Positions 27,866 to 40,800 of a stretch of DNA of 64,000 nt are shown here, in pieces. This stretch comes from Pedobacter steynii (GTDB taxonomy: Bacteria; Bacteroidota; Bacteroidia; Sphingobacteriales; Sphingobacteriaceae), in assembly GCF_900103665.1 (NCBI RefSeq), contig NZ_FNGY01000001.1, positions 1-64,000 on the forward strand, read 5' to 3'. Numbering within the stretch: position 1 is the stretch's first letter; each line of letters begins with the position of its first letter. The translations under genes and the position numbers were made by a program. The notes below the pieces were generated by a model. The model worked only from the letters and a program-made list of their open reading frames with translations. It ran no database searches and had not been told where the DNA came from.

Positions 27866-28771
27866 ATGACAAAGATAACAGAGCAAAAAAAATTGCTTAC
27901 CGGCTTTTTAATAATGAGCCTGCTTACTATGACCATCTCCTTAAAGGCACAGATCAGGCCAATGGGAAACCAGTATTACGAAAACCAATACCTCAGCAAT
28001 CCGGCATTTGCAGGAATCAACGAGGGACTGAACATCAATATCGGATACCGCAATCAATGGAGGTCCATTCCAGGCTCTCCGGTAACGATGGTGGCAACTG
28101 CGGATTACCAGTATGATAAAGTAGGTGTAGGGCTGTCTGTCTATAACGATAAGGCCGGTCTGATCGGGCGGACGCGTGTGATGGGAACTTATGCTTATCA
28201 CCTGCCACTGAATGGCGACAGCAGGAACCTGCATTTTGGGATTTCCCTGGGCGTGATGAAAGAACGCCTGGATATGCAGAACATTATCGCTACCCCTGAT
28301 GATATGCCTGCAGAGCGCTTTAACCAGCGCAAGGCTTTTGTAGATGGAGATTTTGGGATTGCTTATACCGATCAGCGCTTCACCCTGCAGGCGGCATTGC
28401 CCAACTTAAAGAAATTCCTGCAAAAGGACGATCAGAATTCCGTAGATGGATCTACTTACTTTATGGCGGTTTCCTACAAAATAGGAACGGCACTGGATGT
28501 GGTGTCCATAGAACCAAAGATCAGCTTCAGAGGTGCGAAAGACATTGATAACATTTGGGACCTGGGAACGAACCTGAAACTGGAAAACAACATTCTTTCT
28601 TTTATGGGCATGTACCATAGCGATAAGAGCAGCACTTTTGGCATCGGCCTCAGCTATGATAAGTTCCTGATCCAGGGCCTTTATACGAGTCAGCTTGCCG
28701 GAGAACGCCAGCGGACAGGAGCTGATTTTGAGCTCAATTTAAAGATCAATCTGTTCAATAAACAGAAATAA
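27866..28771 (+). CDS. PorP/SprF-family outer-membrane protein of type IX secretion
   Basis: A 301-residue beta-barrel partner for type-B T9SS cargo. I choose ATG 27866 over a TTG two codons earlier; both follow the same AAAAAGAA-like site. The signal peptide ends at SLKAQ. The family signature follows at once: MGNQYYENQYLSNPAFAGI, then NIGYRNQW and SFRG. In Flavobacterium johnsoniae the homologue SprF is needed to secrete and hold the giant adhesin SprB. Here it sits after a small tagged protein and before a giant one, suggesting that it serves the products of this operon. Confidence 0.92.
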   Translation: MTKITEQKKLLTGFLIMSLLTMTISLKAQIRPMGNQYYENQYLSNPAFAGINEGLNINIGYRNQWRSIPGSPVTMVATADYQYDKVGVGLSVYNDKAGLIGRTRVMGTYAYHLPLNGDSRNLHFGISLGVMKERLDMQNIIATPDDMPAERFNQRKAFVDGDFGIAYTDQRFTLQAALPNLKKFLQKDDQNSVDGSTYFMAVSYKIGTALDVVSIEPKISFRGAKDIDNIWDLGTNLKLENNILSFMGMYHSDKSSTFGIGLSYDKFLIQGLYTSQLAGERQRTGADFELNLKINLFNKQK

Positions 28772-28811
28772 GAATGTCCTGATAAATTAACAATAGCCAA
28801 AGCTTACCGTA

Positions 28812-31800
28812 TTGAAAAGTTTCCTTTATTTCGCGTTTTTATGTTTACTATTTATTGGAAATTCGGCTTCCGGACAAGGTCATTTTAGTGTTTTAAATGG
28901 AATTCCGACCTTGGCGGTTCTGGATCAGACGAGCATTCAGCAACCTAAAACCGGAATGCTCATTTACAGTACGGTTCAGGAAAAACCATTGATCTATACC
29001 GGGATTGCCTGGGAAAGCTTGTGTACGAATACGATCGGAACGGTGACTGCCGAGGATTATTTTATGGTGAAAGAGGGGATTTCCTATTTGCCTGTACTGA
29101 GCAGTCATCCTGAACAGGCCAGGGAACAAGGGGTCATTTATTATTCTTCCACGAATAGAGCGGCCATGATCTATGACGGGGCTGGCTGGACTAAAATTCA
29201 GGATCTTCAACAGCGTAATTTTTCAGAAAATAAAGGTTTCGCAGCAGGGAAAGACCTGAAAGCGTTCAAACTTCCGGTGCTGGGCAATGATCCGGCAGGA
29301 GTTACGGTGAATAAAGGTTCGTTTTATATCAATGCGGTATCGCGTCTGATCCGTTATTACGATGGAACCGCCTGGCAGGATTTAAGGTGTGCGGCAGAAG
29401 TGCTTACCCTTGCAGTAACAGACATTAAGGGGACTACGGCTGTTGGAAATGGAAATGCGCTCAGTAACGCCGGTTCAGATTTCAGCATTGTTGGTCTTTG
29501 CTGGAGTACGAATGCCAACCCGGATATCGCACTGAGCACAAAAACAAGTACGGGAGTAACAGGCGGCGGTCTGGGAGTTTTTACCGGAACGATGAAAGAC
29601 CTGATGCCAAATACGGTTTACCATGTCCGGGCCTATGCGACAAATAGCCAGGGAACCGTTTATGGGGAAGACCTGGTTTTTAAAACCGTCTTTGATCTTC
29701 CGACGATCATTACCCTCCCAATAACTGAGATTTCCAGCATCACTGCTTTCAGTGGCGGAGACATTACGAATGATGGGGGAAGTCAGGTTTCTGCACGTGG
29801 AATCCGCTGGAGCGTTAAAGGAGATCCGCTGGAGGATAAGGATGCTGTGATTACGAATGATGGTTATGGCGTAGGCCTCTTCCCGAGTTCAATTGTTGGA
29901 CTGCTGGGAAATACGACCTATTATGTCAGGGCCTATGCGGTGAATAGCCAGGGCACCGCTTACGGTAATTTATTGCAATTTATAACGCCTCCTGCAGTAC
30001 CGCCATTATTGAGTTCAGCTACGGTCAGCGTGACGGATGTAACCAATAACTCGGCAAAAGGAAGCGTGAATATCCTGAATAACGGTGGCGCGGTCGTTAC
30101 CAGCAAAGGTTTTGCATGGAGTACCGACCGCATCAGCTGGATTCATGGGACATCGGCTACGGCAAATCCAACAGATATCGGGGTCTTTATCGCAAACCTG
30201 ACCAATCTTGTACCGGGAACAACCTATTATGCCAAAGGGTATGCAACCAATAGTGCCGGAACTTCTTATACCAGTGAAACGAGTTTTATCACGAACTCTT
30301 TAGCGAGAATTACAACAGAAAAGGTGAACTCGATTACCGGGGTCACTGCCTTCAGTGGCGGACTGATCATCCATAACGGAGGTTCATCAATTAGCCTGCG
30401 TGGGATCTGCTGGAGTAAGGAAGCGCTTCCAACAATGGACCTTCCGACAAAAAATGAACAAGTTATGTCGGGGGATGGAATCGGCTATTTTAGTCTTCCA
30501 ATCGAGGGGCTTGTTCCCGGAACCACTTATTATGTCCGTGCGTATGCGGTAAATGATGTGGGCGTATCTTACGGAAACCAGGAAGTTTTCAGCACCGCGG
30601 ATTATCCGGTAGTGCGGACCTTATCTGCAGGTTCTTTCTTTAACAATACCGCAAAAGCAGGAGGTCAGGTGCTTCAGGATGGCGCATCACAGGTAATTTC
30701 CCGAGGGATTTGCTGGGGTACGGAAGCCAATCCTGCAATTGGAAACAGCTCGGTGAGTACCAATGGTGGTGGCACAGGGATTTTTAGTACCGTACTGACT
30801 GGATTATTACCCAATACCGTCTATCACATGAGGGCTTATGCGACGAATGTAGTCGGCACTGCTTATGGTGAAGACAAGACTTTTAGCCTGATTCCGGAGC
30901 TGCCTTTAGTAAGCACGCAAGCGGTTACAGCGATTACGAATATGACCGCAACGGGTGGTGGTATTGTTTCCGCCAACGGCATCGCAGATATTACCGCCAG
31001 AGGAATCCATTGGAGCATCACCGGAGATCCGGCAGATGATCCTGCCGCTGGAATGACCAATGATGGCGCTGCCGCAGGAACTTTCCAGAGTTTCATGAAA
31101 AACCTGATGGGAAATACCGCCTATTATGTCCGCGCTTATGCGACAAACAGGTTTGGAACTGCCTATGGGGATTTACTGGAATTCCATACCTCAGCACCTC
31201 AGCCACCTGTGCTGGCTTCTTCCTCACTTTCTATTTACAACATCACCGATACTCAAGCGACCGGAGATGTCACTATGCTCAACAATGGAGGGACAAAAAT
31301 CCTTTCCAAAGGGATTGCTTACAGTATCGACCGGATCAATTACCTGAATGCAGAATCAGTTACAGTAAATCCAAATGATATTGGAAACTTCAGAACACAG
31401 CTGAGCGGCTTAACACCGGGAACTGTATATTATGCAAAAGGATACGCCACAAATAGGGAAGGCACAGCTTATACCGTAGAAAGGAGTTTCATCACGCCAT
31501 TAAACATCAGTCTGATGACGCTTCCGGTTACACTCGTGACCAACAGTACCGCAGAGAGTGGTGGTGCAATCCTTGTTTCGGGAAGCGCCGGCGTTACGCA
31601 CCGTGGTCTGTGCTGGAGCACCAGTCCAAACCCGACAACCTCAGATTTCTTAACCAGCAGCGGATCTGCTGCGGAAAATTTTGTGATCAGAATGACCGGA
31701 TTAACTGGAAGTACCAAATATTATGTCCGTGCTTATGCAGGCAATAATTCGGTTACTGTTTACGGAAATACAGAAACGTTTGTTACCGCGCCTCCGGGAC

Positions 31801-34800
31801 TGGCAACGGTAAGCACTGTGTCGATAGATCAGATTGGTGGCGTAACGGCCATGGCTAACGGAGCACTCTCCGACGAGGGGGGAAGCCCGGTAAGCTCAAG
31901 AGGGATTTGCTGGAGTACTGGCGCTGATCCAACGATTACAGACGGTGCTAAAGAAAGTGGTTCCGGAAGAGGGACTTTCTCTGCTTTCATGACTGGCTTA
32001 AGCCCACTTACTAAATACCATGTCCGTGCTTATGCGGTAAATGAAATCGGGGTGGTTTACGGAAATGAACTGATCTTTACAACGGCCACGACAGCTACGC
32101 TGACTACTTTACCTGCAACAGCAATTACGGCAAATACGGCAAACAGTGGCGGGAACATCAGCAGTGATGGTGGTACCCCGGTCACCGCGAGCGGGATTTG
32201 CTGGAGTACCGCAGGCTTACCGACAATCGAAGATCCGCATACCAGCAGCGGACCTGGAATCGGGAACTTTATTCATGGCTTAAAAGACTTATTTGGAAGT
32301 ACAACCTATTATATCCGCGCCTATGCGACCAATAGTGCAGGGACCGTTTATGGGCAGGTAGAATCATTTGTAACCGCGCCGCCGGTATTGGCAAAGCTGA
32401 ATACAACTGTGGCCAGAAGTGGTTTGAAAGGAATCACCGGAATTAGCGGTGGGAGCATTCTGCACAATGGAGGAGCGGCAATTACGGACCGTGGTTTGGT
32501 CTGGAGTACCAGCAGAGGCTTTGATCCTGAAGCAGCAGCTACACGGAGGATCACAGAACTTGGCAACCTGAGTTTTGCCATGACAATGGAGGGGCTTTTA
32601 CCTGGGATGACGTATTATGTCAGGGCTTTTGCAACGAATAGTGCCGGCATCTCTTATGCGCCGAATGAAGAAAGCTTTACGACTTTTAATCTGCCTTTAG
32701 TGAGCACTACCGCCATCCCAGAGGGAACGGTTACAAGTACAGAAGCGCTTGCCGGCGGAAATATTTCTGACAACGGGGGAACTGAAGTTTTGGCGAGTGG
32801 TCTTTGCTGGAATACCTCCGGAAATCCGGTCCTGACGAATGACCATACTTCAAATGCAATTGGTATGGGCAACTTTGCCAATAAAATCAGCGAATTGCTG
32901 GGAAGTACAACTTATTATGTCCGCGCCTATGCGACAAATGCAGTGGGAACTGCTTACGGGGCAACCGAAAGCTTTACCACACTTCCTCCGGTTCTGGCAA
33001 CGGTAATTACCGGGGCAGCGGAAGCGACCTCTACCACAACCGCCAAAAGCGGGGGTACGATTTTAACCCATGGTGGTGCGGTGGTGACCACAAGAGGGGT
33101 GTATTGGAGCATACAACCTTATTTTAATCCGGATACCATCACGCTAAATAAAACAGCAGAAACAGGTTATTTTACGGGTAGCTTTAGTGCCCAGTTAAAT
33201 GGCCTGAAACAACATACCACGTATTATGTACGTGCCTATGTGGTCAATAGTGCCGGGATTGCCTATGGCAATACAGTAAGTTTCATTACCCCTCAGCTTC
33301 CGGTATTGACGACTGTATTTGCCCGTCCAACGGGAAGTACTTCCGGTCTTAGCGGTGGCGATATCTCTGATGAGGGCGGTTCAAATGTCTATACACGAGG
33401 TGTGGTCTGGTCTGAGTTGCCGGTCTTTAACCCGGATACGGTTACCGTCAACAGAACAAGCAATGGCAACAGGGGAGGTATATATTCGAGTACGCTTAAA
33501 AATTTAAAAGCCAATACCACTTATTATGTTCAGGCTTATGCAACCAATGTGGCCGGAACGAATTACGGGAACCTGCTCAGCTTTATCACCGATCCTCCTG
33601 TACTCGCTACTTTAAGTACAAGAGCAGTGACCGGAATCGGAGGAACTACGGCCTGGTCGGGAGGAGATATTTCCGATAATGGCGGTGCGGCGGTAACGAC
33701 AAGGGGATTGGTCTGGAGTACACAATCAGGATTCAGACCGGATACTCTGGTCGGAAATAAAACCGTGCTGCCGGGAATTGGAAATGGAGGTTTCAGTAGC
33801 AATATGACTGGTTTACAACCTGGCACAACCTATTATGTGAGGGCTTATGCCCTGAACAGTGTAGGGCTGGCCTATGGGAATGAACAGTCCTTCACAACGT
33901 TTATTATTCCAACGGTAAGCACCACTGCAGTAGCTGTTTCTTCCGCAGGGATTACGGCAACAGGTGGAGGAACCATACTGAGTAACGGAGGGACCCCGGT
34001 GACCAATCAGGGAGTGGTATGGAGCACCAGTCCGAACCCTGCATTAGGAACATCCCAGCAGACGAGTCATGACAGTGGTGCAGAAAATAGTTTTAGAAGT
34101 TCCATCACCAAACTGGAACCGGTAACCTTGTACCATGTGAGGGCTTATGCGATTAATAACCAGGGAACAGCGTATGGAAATGAACTGACCTTTACCACAC
34201 CGGCGATCCTGCCTACGCTGACCACAACTTATATCACCCCCTCTTCAAAATCTTCTGCCACCACTGGTGGAAACATCAGTAAAGATGGGGGAGCAGCAAT
34301 CACTTCAAGGGGTGTGGTATGGAGTCTGGACCGTAATTTTAATCCGGATGCGGAAACGCAGAAGAGAACCAGCAACGGTACAGGAACAGGAATTTTTACC
34401 AGCGAAGTGACGGGCTTAAACTTAAGCATGGCTTACTATGTGCGTGCTTATGCCAGCAATAGCGTTGGAACGGCTTACGGAAATCAGGTCACCGTCACCT
34501 TATTCCCAACCGCACCGATCCTGAGCACAAATGAAGCGACTGAGCTGACAGGAACCACGGCAAAAAGTGGTGGGGTCATCACCAGTGACGGCGGTGCCGA
34601 TGTAACCCTGAAAGGACTCTGCTGGAGTATCCGGACCAATCCTACCATTAACGACAGCAGGACAAATAATGGAATCGGACTGGATCCGTTCAGCGGAACG
34701 ATGACGGGTTTGTTACCGAATACTTTATACTATGTAAGGGCTTACGCACAGAACAAAATAGGGGTTGCCTACGGACTGGAACAACGCTTGTTAACGAATG

Positions 34801-37800
34801 CCTATCCGACCCTGACCGTGACGACAATGGCAACCGATATCAGAGCAACCACTGCAACCAGTGGGGGCGATATTACCGACGATGGAAGAACGCCGATCCT
34901 CAGCAGAGGAGTAACCTGGAATACCACAGGCAGTCCGACCATTGCGCTGAGCACCAAAACCGTAGACAATACCAGCACCGGTATCGGTAAGTTTGTTGCA
35001 CAACTGAAAGGATTGACGGATAAAACAACTTATTATGTACGGGCTTATGCCACCAATGCGGTAGGTACAACTTATGGTAGTGAAGTGGCTTTCAGTAGTC
35101 TGGAAGTGATGTTGCCAACGATCCTTACCAATACGGTAACGGGAATCAGCAGCGTTGCTGCTATAGCTGGCGGCGACATTGCCGACGATGGCGGCATGCC
35201 GGTAACCGCACGTGGAATTTGCTGGAGCCTGAATCCGAATCCGGTGATCCTGGCAGGATCGTATCTGCAGCATGCTGCAGGTGGTATTGGGAATTTCTCT
35301 ATTCCTTTTTCAGGATTAACGCCGGGAACGAAATATTATGTCCGTGCTTATGCGACCAATCTGAAGGGAACAATTTATGGGAATGAACAGAGCTTTGTGA
35401 CCCTTGCTGCGCTTCCTACGGTAAGCATGGTGACGCTGAGCAGGCCGACAATGACAGGTACGGACGGATCGGCAAGCGTAACGAAAAACGGAGGAGATGA
35501 AGTCACCGACCGTGGGTTCTATTGGAGTAAACTGGCTAAAACACCGATCTTGCCTTTGCATCCGGATAGCTTGATTTCTGTTGGCACTACCGTTCCTTTT
35601 ACCATGAGCATTAACAATTTAACAGAAGGCACGAGGTATTATTTCTGGGCTTATGCAGTCAATATAGCAGGTACAGGATTTAGTCCGGCACCAGCCAGCT
35701 TTACCACACCGACTTTACCAACGGTAACGACAAATAAACCGACTTCCATTCTGAGTAATTCTGCCGTTTCCGGTGGTTTTGTGGGCAGTGATGGTGGAAT
35801 GCCGGTGACAGTAAGAGGACTTTGCTGGAGTACAGAAACAAATCCGACAACCGCAGTGTCCACGAAATCTGTTGATGGTGCAGGGCTTTCCGGATTCACG
35901 ACGAGCATCAAAGGATTGCTTACCGGTACAAAATATTACATCCGTGCCTATGCAACAAATAGCCTGGGTACCAGCTACGGAAACCTCGATAGCCTGACTA
36001 CATTGGATCTTCCAATGTTAACGACTACCCCGGCAAGTTCCATTTTAACGGCTTCTGCAGTGACTGGTGGAGAGATCAGCAGTGATGGCGGCGCGCCGGT
36101 AACCTCACGCGGAATTTGTTGGAGTACTTTGAAAGACCCAACCATTTTATTGCCAACCAAAACGATCGATGGTCAGGGTAAAGGTGTTTACATAAGTAAC
36201 ATGACCGGACTGTTGATCGCTACAAAATATTATTTCAGGGCCTATGCAACGAACAGTGTGGGCACGGCTTACGGGGCGCTGGACAGCTTAAATACCCCTG
36301 CAATTCCTCCTTCGGTAAGCAATGTTAAGATCTCCAGCATGAGCGATGTTGCGGCAGATGGATCGGCGGAAGTGACTTCCGATGGAAAGGCAGACATTAT
36401 AGAACGCGGTTTGGTCTGGAGCACCAAAAATAAGATTCCAACGGTCGATGATCAGAAGCTGAAGGATGCTGGAACCGGCCTGGGAATTTTCAACCTTTCG
36501 ATGAAGAACCTGGCAGAAGGTCCAACCTATTATGTCCGTGCTTATGCGACGAATAGTGCAGGTACAGGATATAGTCCTGAAGTGATGAGCTTCAAGATTT
36601 GTCTCCCCTTTACGATGATTCACAAAGCCGGGTTAAATGGGGCGCCGGTAGACAAAACGATTACCTATAAAACGGTGGCCACAAACATTTCAGGTGCGGC
36701 ACGTTGCTGGATTGCCCAGAACCTGGGCGCAGATCAGCAGGCGGGAGCTGTTTCCGATGCAACCAGCGCTTCAGCAGGATGGTACTTCCAGTTTAACCGC
36801 TCGCAGGGCTATGAATTTGATAACAATACGCGCATTCCTGCGGCCAATGCCTGGACAGTATGGAAAACAGACATTACTGAAAATGCAGACTGGTGGCCGG
36901 CAAATGATCCGTGTAACCTGCTTTTAGGTGGAGGATGGAGAATCCCAACGGCTACAGAATGGACCTCAGCGGATGCAGCCCCTCAAAATTGGGGCAAAGA
37001 TATTGATACCTATAACTCCGTACTGAAACTACATAATGCAGGATTTCTTCCACAGGGAACAGGCGTGTTGATCGAACGCGGGAAAGTGGGTAATTACTGG
37101 AGCAGCAATCAGTTTAGCGGAAGCGGTTTTAGCTTTGGAACCTCTTTTGCGATGACAGGAAGTGCCAGTTCAGTGCTGGTTGGAACTTATGGCAACACCT
37201 ATAAGGCAAATGGAATGCCATTGCGTTGCATCCGCGATACCATCGTGCTGACCAGGCCGCTGTTGAGTAATGTAAGCATTCCCGTTTCAGAGATGACAGC
37301 GAGTTCTGCAGAAGGATCGGCAACGGTTGTGTCTGATGGAGGAACCGCGGTAACTGCGAGGGGATTGGTATGGAGCAGCACAAATGTATTGCCAACGATC
37401 GCTGATCAGGTATCCGTTGAAGGACAAGGAGTGGGTAGCTTTAAAAGTATACTTGGCAGTTTGTCCGAAGGACCAACCTATTACGTACGGGCTTATGCGA
37501 CGAATAAAGCAGGGACGAGCTATAGTGCAGAGGTAGCCAGCTTCAAAATTTGTAATCCGTTTACAGTGGTACACCGGGCCGGGTTAAACGGGGCAGCTGC
37601 AGATAAAACGATTACTTATCAGACAGTGAGCAGTAATATTTCAGGGGCTGCACGTTGCTGGATCACCCAAAACCTTGGTGCTGACCGTCAGGCCACAAGT
37701 GCTACTGATGCGAGCGAGGAGGCTGCAGGTTGGTACTGGCAGTTCAACAGGATTCAGGGATATCAGCATGATGGAACTACGCGTACGCCATCCAATGCCT

Positions 37801-40800
37801 GGACACCATGGCTTGGTGCCATCAGTGAGAACCTGCATTGGCTTCCTGCAAAAGATCCTTGCGTGTTGTTACTCGGTTCGGGATGGAGGTTGCCTACGGG
37901 ACTGGAATGGACGGCCGCAGATGCGCCTCCACAGAACTGGAATACGCAGGTGGAAGCCTATAACTCGGCATTGAAATTACATGGGGCCGGGTATATTACC
38001 AATGCTGCATCATCTCCTTTAACGGGCCGTGGTAGTGTGGGCTATTACTGGAGCAGCACAATGTCTACAAATGCAACGGTAGGCCGTGGACTTTATAACA
38101 ATGGCTCGGTAACACTGGGTGATATCGATAAGGCAACTGCATTGGCCGTTCGTTGTATCCGCGATGAGATTACCGAAACGATGCCTTCAGTGAGTAATGT
38201 AACCGTTCCGGTTTCCGGGATGACTGTCGCCACTGCTGCGGGAACAGCAAGTGTCGGGATAGAAGGAACGGCTCCGGTAACAGAACGTGGTTTGGTATGG
38301 AGCAGCATAGAAACAGTCCCAACCTTAGCGGATCAGAAAGTGATTGACAATGGTAAAGGGATGGGCGAATTTACGGGAACCCTTACGGGCCTGACAGAAG
38401 GCCCAACTTATTATGTCCGTGCTTATGCCAGCAGCCGACTGGGAACAGTTTATAGTGCTGAGGTGAGCAGTTTCAAAATTTGTAATCCGTTTACCGTGAT
38501 TCATAAGGCAGGGCTGAATGGCGCACCTGTAGATAAAACCGTTACTTATAAAACAGTAAGCAGCAGTATTTCCGGTGCCCCCCGTTGCTGGATCACCCAG
38601 AATCTGGGCGCAGAAAAACAGGCCGGTTCTGTTGCCGATGCCACTGTGGCCGCGGCAGGTTGGTACTTCCAGTTCAACCGTTCACAGGGTTATGAATTTA
38701 CCGATGCAAGGATTCCTGCTGCGAATGCCTGGACACCATGGAGAGTAGACATCACCGAAAATTCAGACTGGCTGCCGGCCAATGATCCATGTAACCTGCT
38801 TTTGGGTGGGGGATGGCGGATTCCAACGACTACGGAATGGACTACGGCAGATGCTGCTCCTCAATACTGGTTAAAAGATGCAGATGTTTATAAGTCTGAA
38901 CTGAAATTACACAATGCAGGATTTTTGCCACAGGGAACTGGCATGTTAACCGAGCGGGGCAAATCAGGTGCCTACTGGAGCAATAACCAGTATGCTTCGA
39001 ACGTGAGTTTTGCAAATGCCTTTGTCATGGGCAGTGCAACGAGTTCGGTAATGATCGGTACTTATGCCAATACCTATAAAGCGAATGGAATGCCATTGCG
39101 CTGTATCAGGGATGCAGTAGTCTTGTCTAAACCGGTGTTGAGCAATGTCACTGTTCCCGTTCCGGCGATGAAGGAAACGACTGCTGAAGCATTGGCAACG
39201 GTTGCCTCCAATGGTGGATCGGCAGTGAAAGCAAGAGGTCTGGTATGGAGTACCAGTAATTTGATTCCCACAATTAACGATCAGGTACTGACCAATGGTT
39301 TAGATACTGGAAGCTTTAAAATTACAATGACTGATTTGGCAGAAGGGCCAACCTATTATGTTCGTGCTTATGCAACAAATGCCAGCGGAACGGGCTATAG
39401 CGGAGAGGTTACCAGTTTTAAAATCTGTAATCCCTTTACAGTGATTCACAAAGCCGGACTGAATGGGGCAGCTGTAGATAAAACGGTCACCTATCAAACG
39501 GTGAGCAGTAACATTTCGGGGGCTGCACGCTGCTGGATCGCGCAAAATTTGGGTGCTGACCGTCAGGCTACAAGTGCCACAGATGCGTGCGAGGCGGCTG
39601 CAGGCTGGTACTGGCAGTTCAACAGGGCTCAGGGTTATCAGCACGATGGAACCATACGTACGCCATCCAATGCCTGGACACCATGGCTTGGTACCATCAG
39701 TGAGAACCTGCATTGGCTTCCTGCAAAAGATCCTTGTATGTTGTTACTGGGCTCGGGATGGAGGTTGCCTACCGGACTGGAATGGACAGCTGCAGATGCA
39801 CCTCCACAGAATTGGAATACGCAGGTAGAAACCTATAACTCGGCATTGAAATTACATGGGGCCGGGTATATTACCAATGCGGCATCATCTCCTTTAACGG
39901 GGCGTGGTAGCGTAGGTTATTACTGGAGCAGCACAATGTCTACAAATGCAACGGTAGGCCGTGGACTTTATAACAATGGCTCGGTAACGCTGGGTGATAT
40001 CGATAAAGCAACTGCATTGGCCGTTCGTTGTATCCGTGATGAGATTACCGAAACGCTGCCTTCTGTGAGTAATGTAGTCGTTCCGGTTTCCGGGATGGCT
40101 GCTACTACTGCCGCGGGAACAGCTACGGTTTCCCCGGAAGGAACTGCTCCGGTAACAGAACGAGGTTTGGTTTGGAGCAGCACAGAGACAGTTCCAACAT
40201 TAACCGCCAATAAAATCATCGACAATGGCAAAGGAGCAGGCGTATTTACAGGAGTCCTTGCCGGTTTAACCGAAGGGCCGACTTATTATGTCCGTGCTTA
40301 TGCCATCAGCCGATTAGGAACGGTTTATAGTGCGGAGGTGAGTAGTTTCAAAATTTGTAATCCGTTTACCATGATTCATAAAGCAGGGTTGAACGGAGCG
40401 CCTGTAGATAAAACGGTTACCTATAATACAGTAAGCAGCAGTATTTCCGGTGCCCCCCGTTGCTGGACTACCCAGAATCTGGGCGCAGCACAAGAAGCAG
40501 CCTCAGTTACAGACATTAATCCGGCTGCTGCGGGTTGGTACTTCCAGTTCAACCGTTCACAGGGCTATGAATTTACCGATGCAAGGATTCCTGCTGCGAA
40601 TGCCTGGACACCATGGAGAGTAGACATCACCGAAAATTCAGACTGGCTGCCGGCCAATGATCCATGTAACCTGCTTTTGGGTGGGGGATGGCGGATTCCA
40701 ACGACTACGGAATGGACTACGGCAGATGCTGCTCCTCAATACTGGTTAAAAGATGCAGATGCTTATAAGTCTGAACTGAAATTACACAATGCAGGATTTT

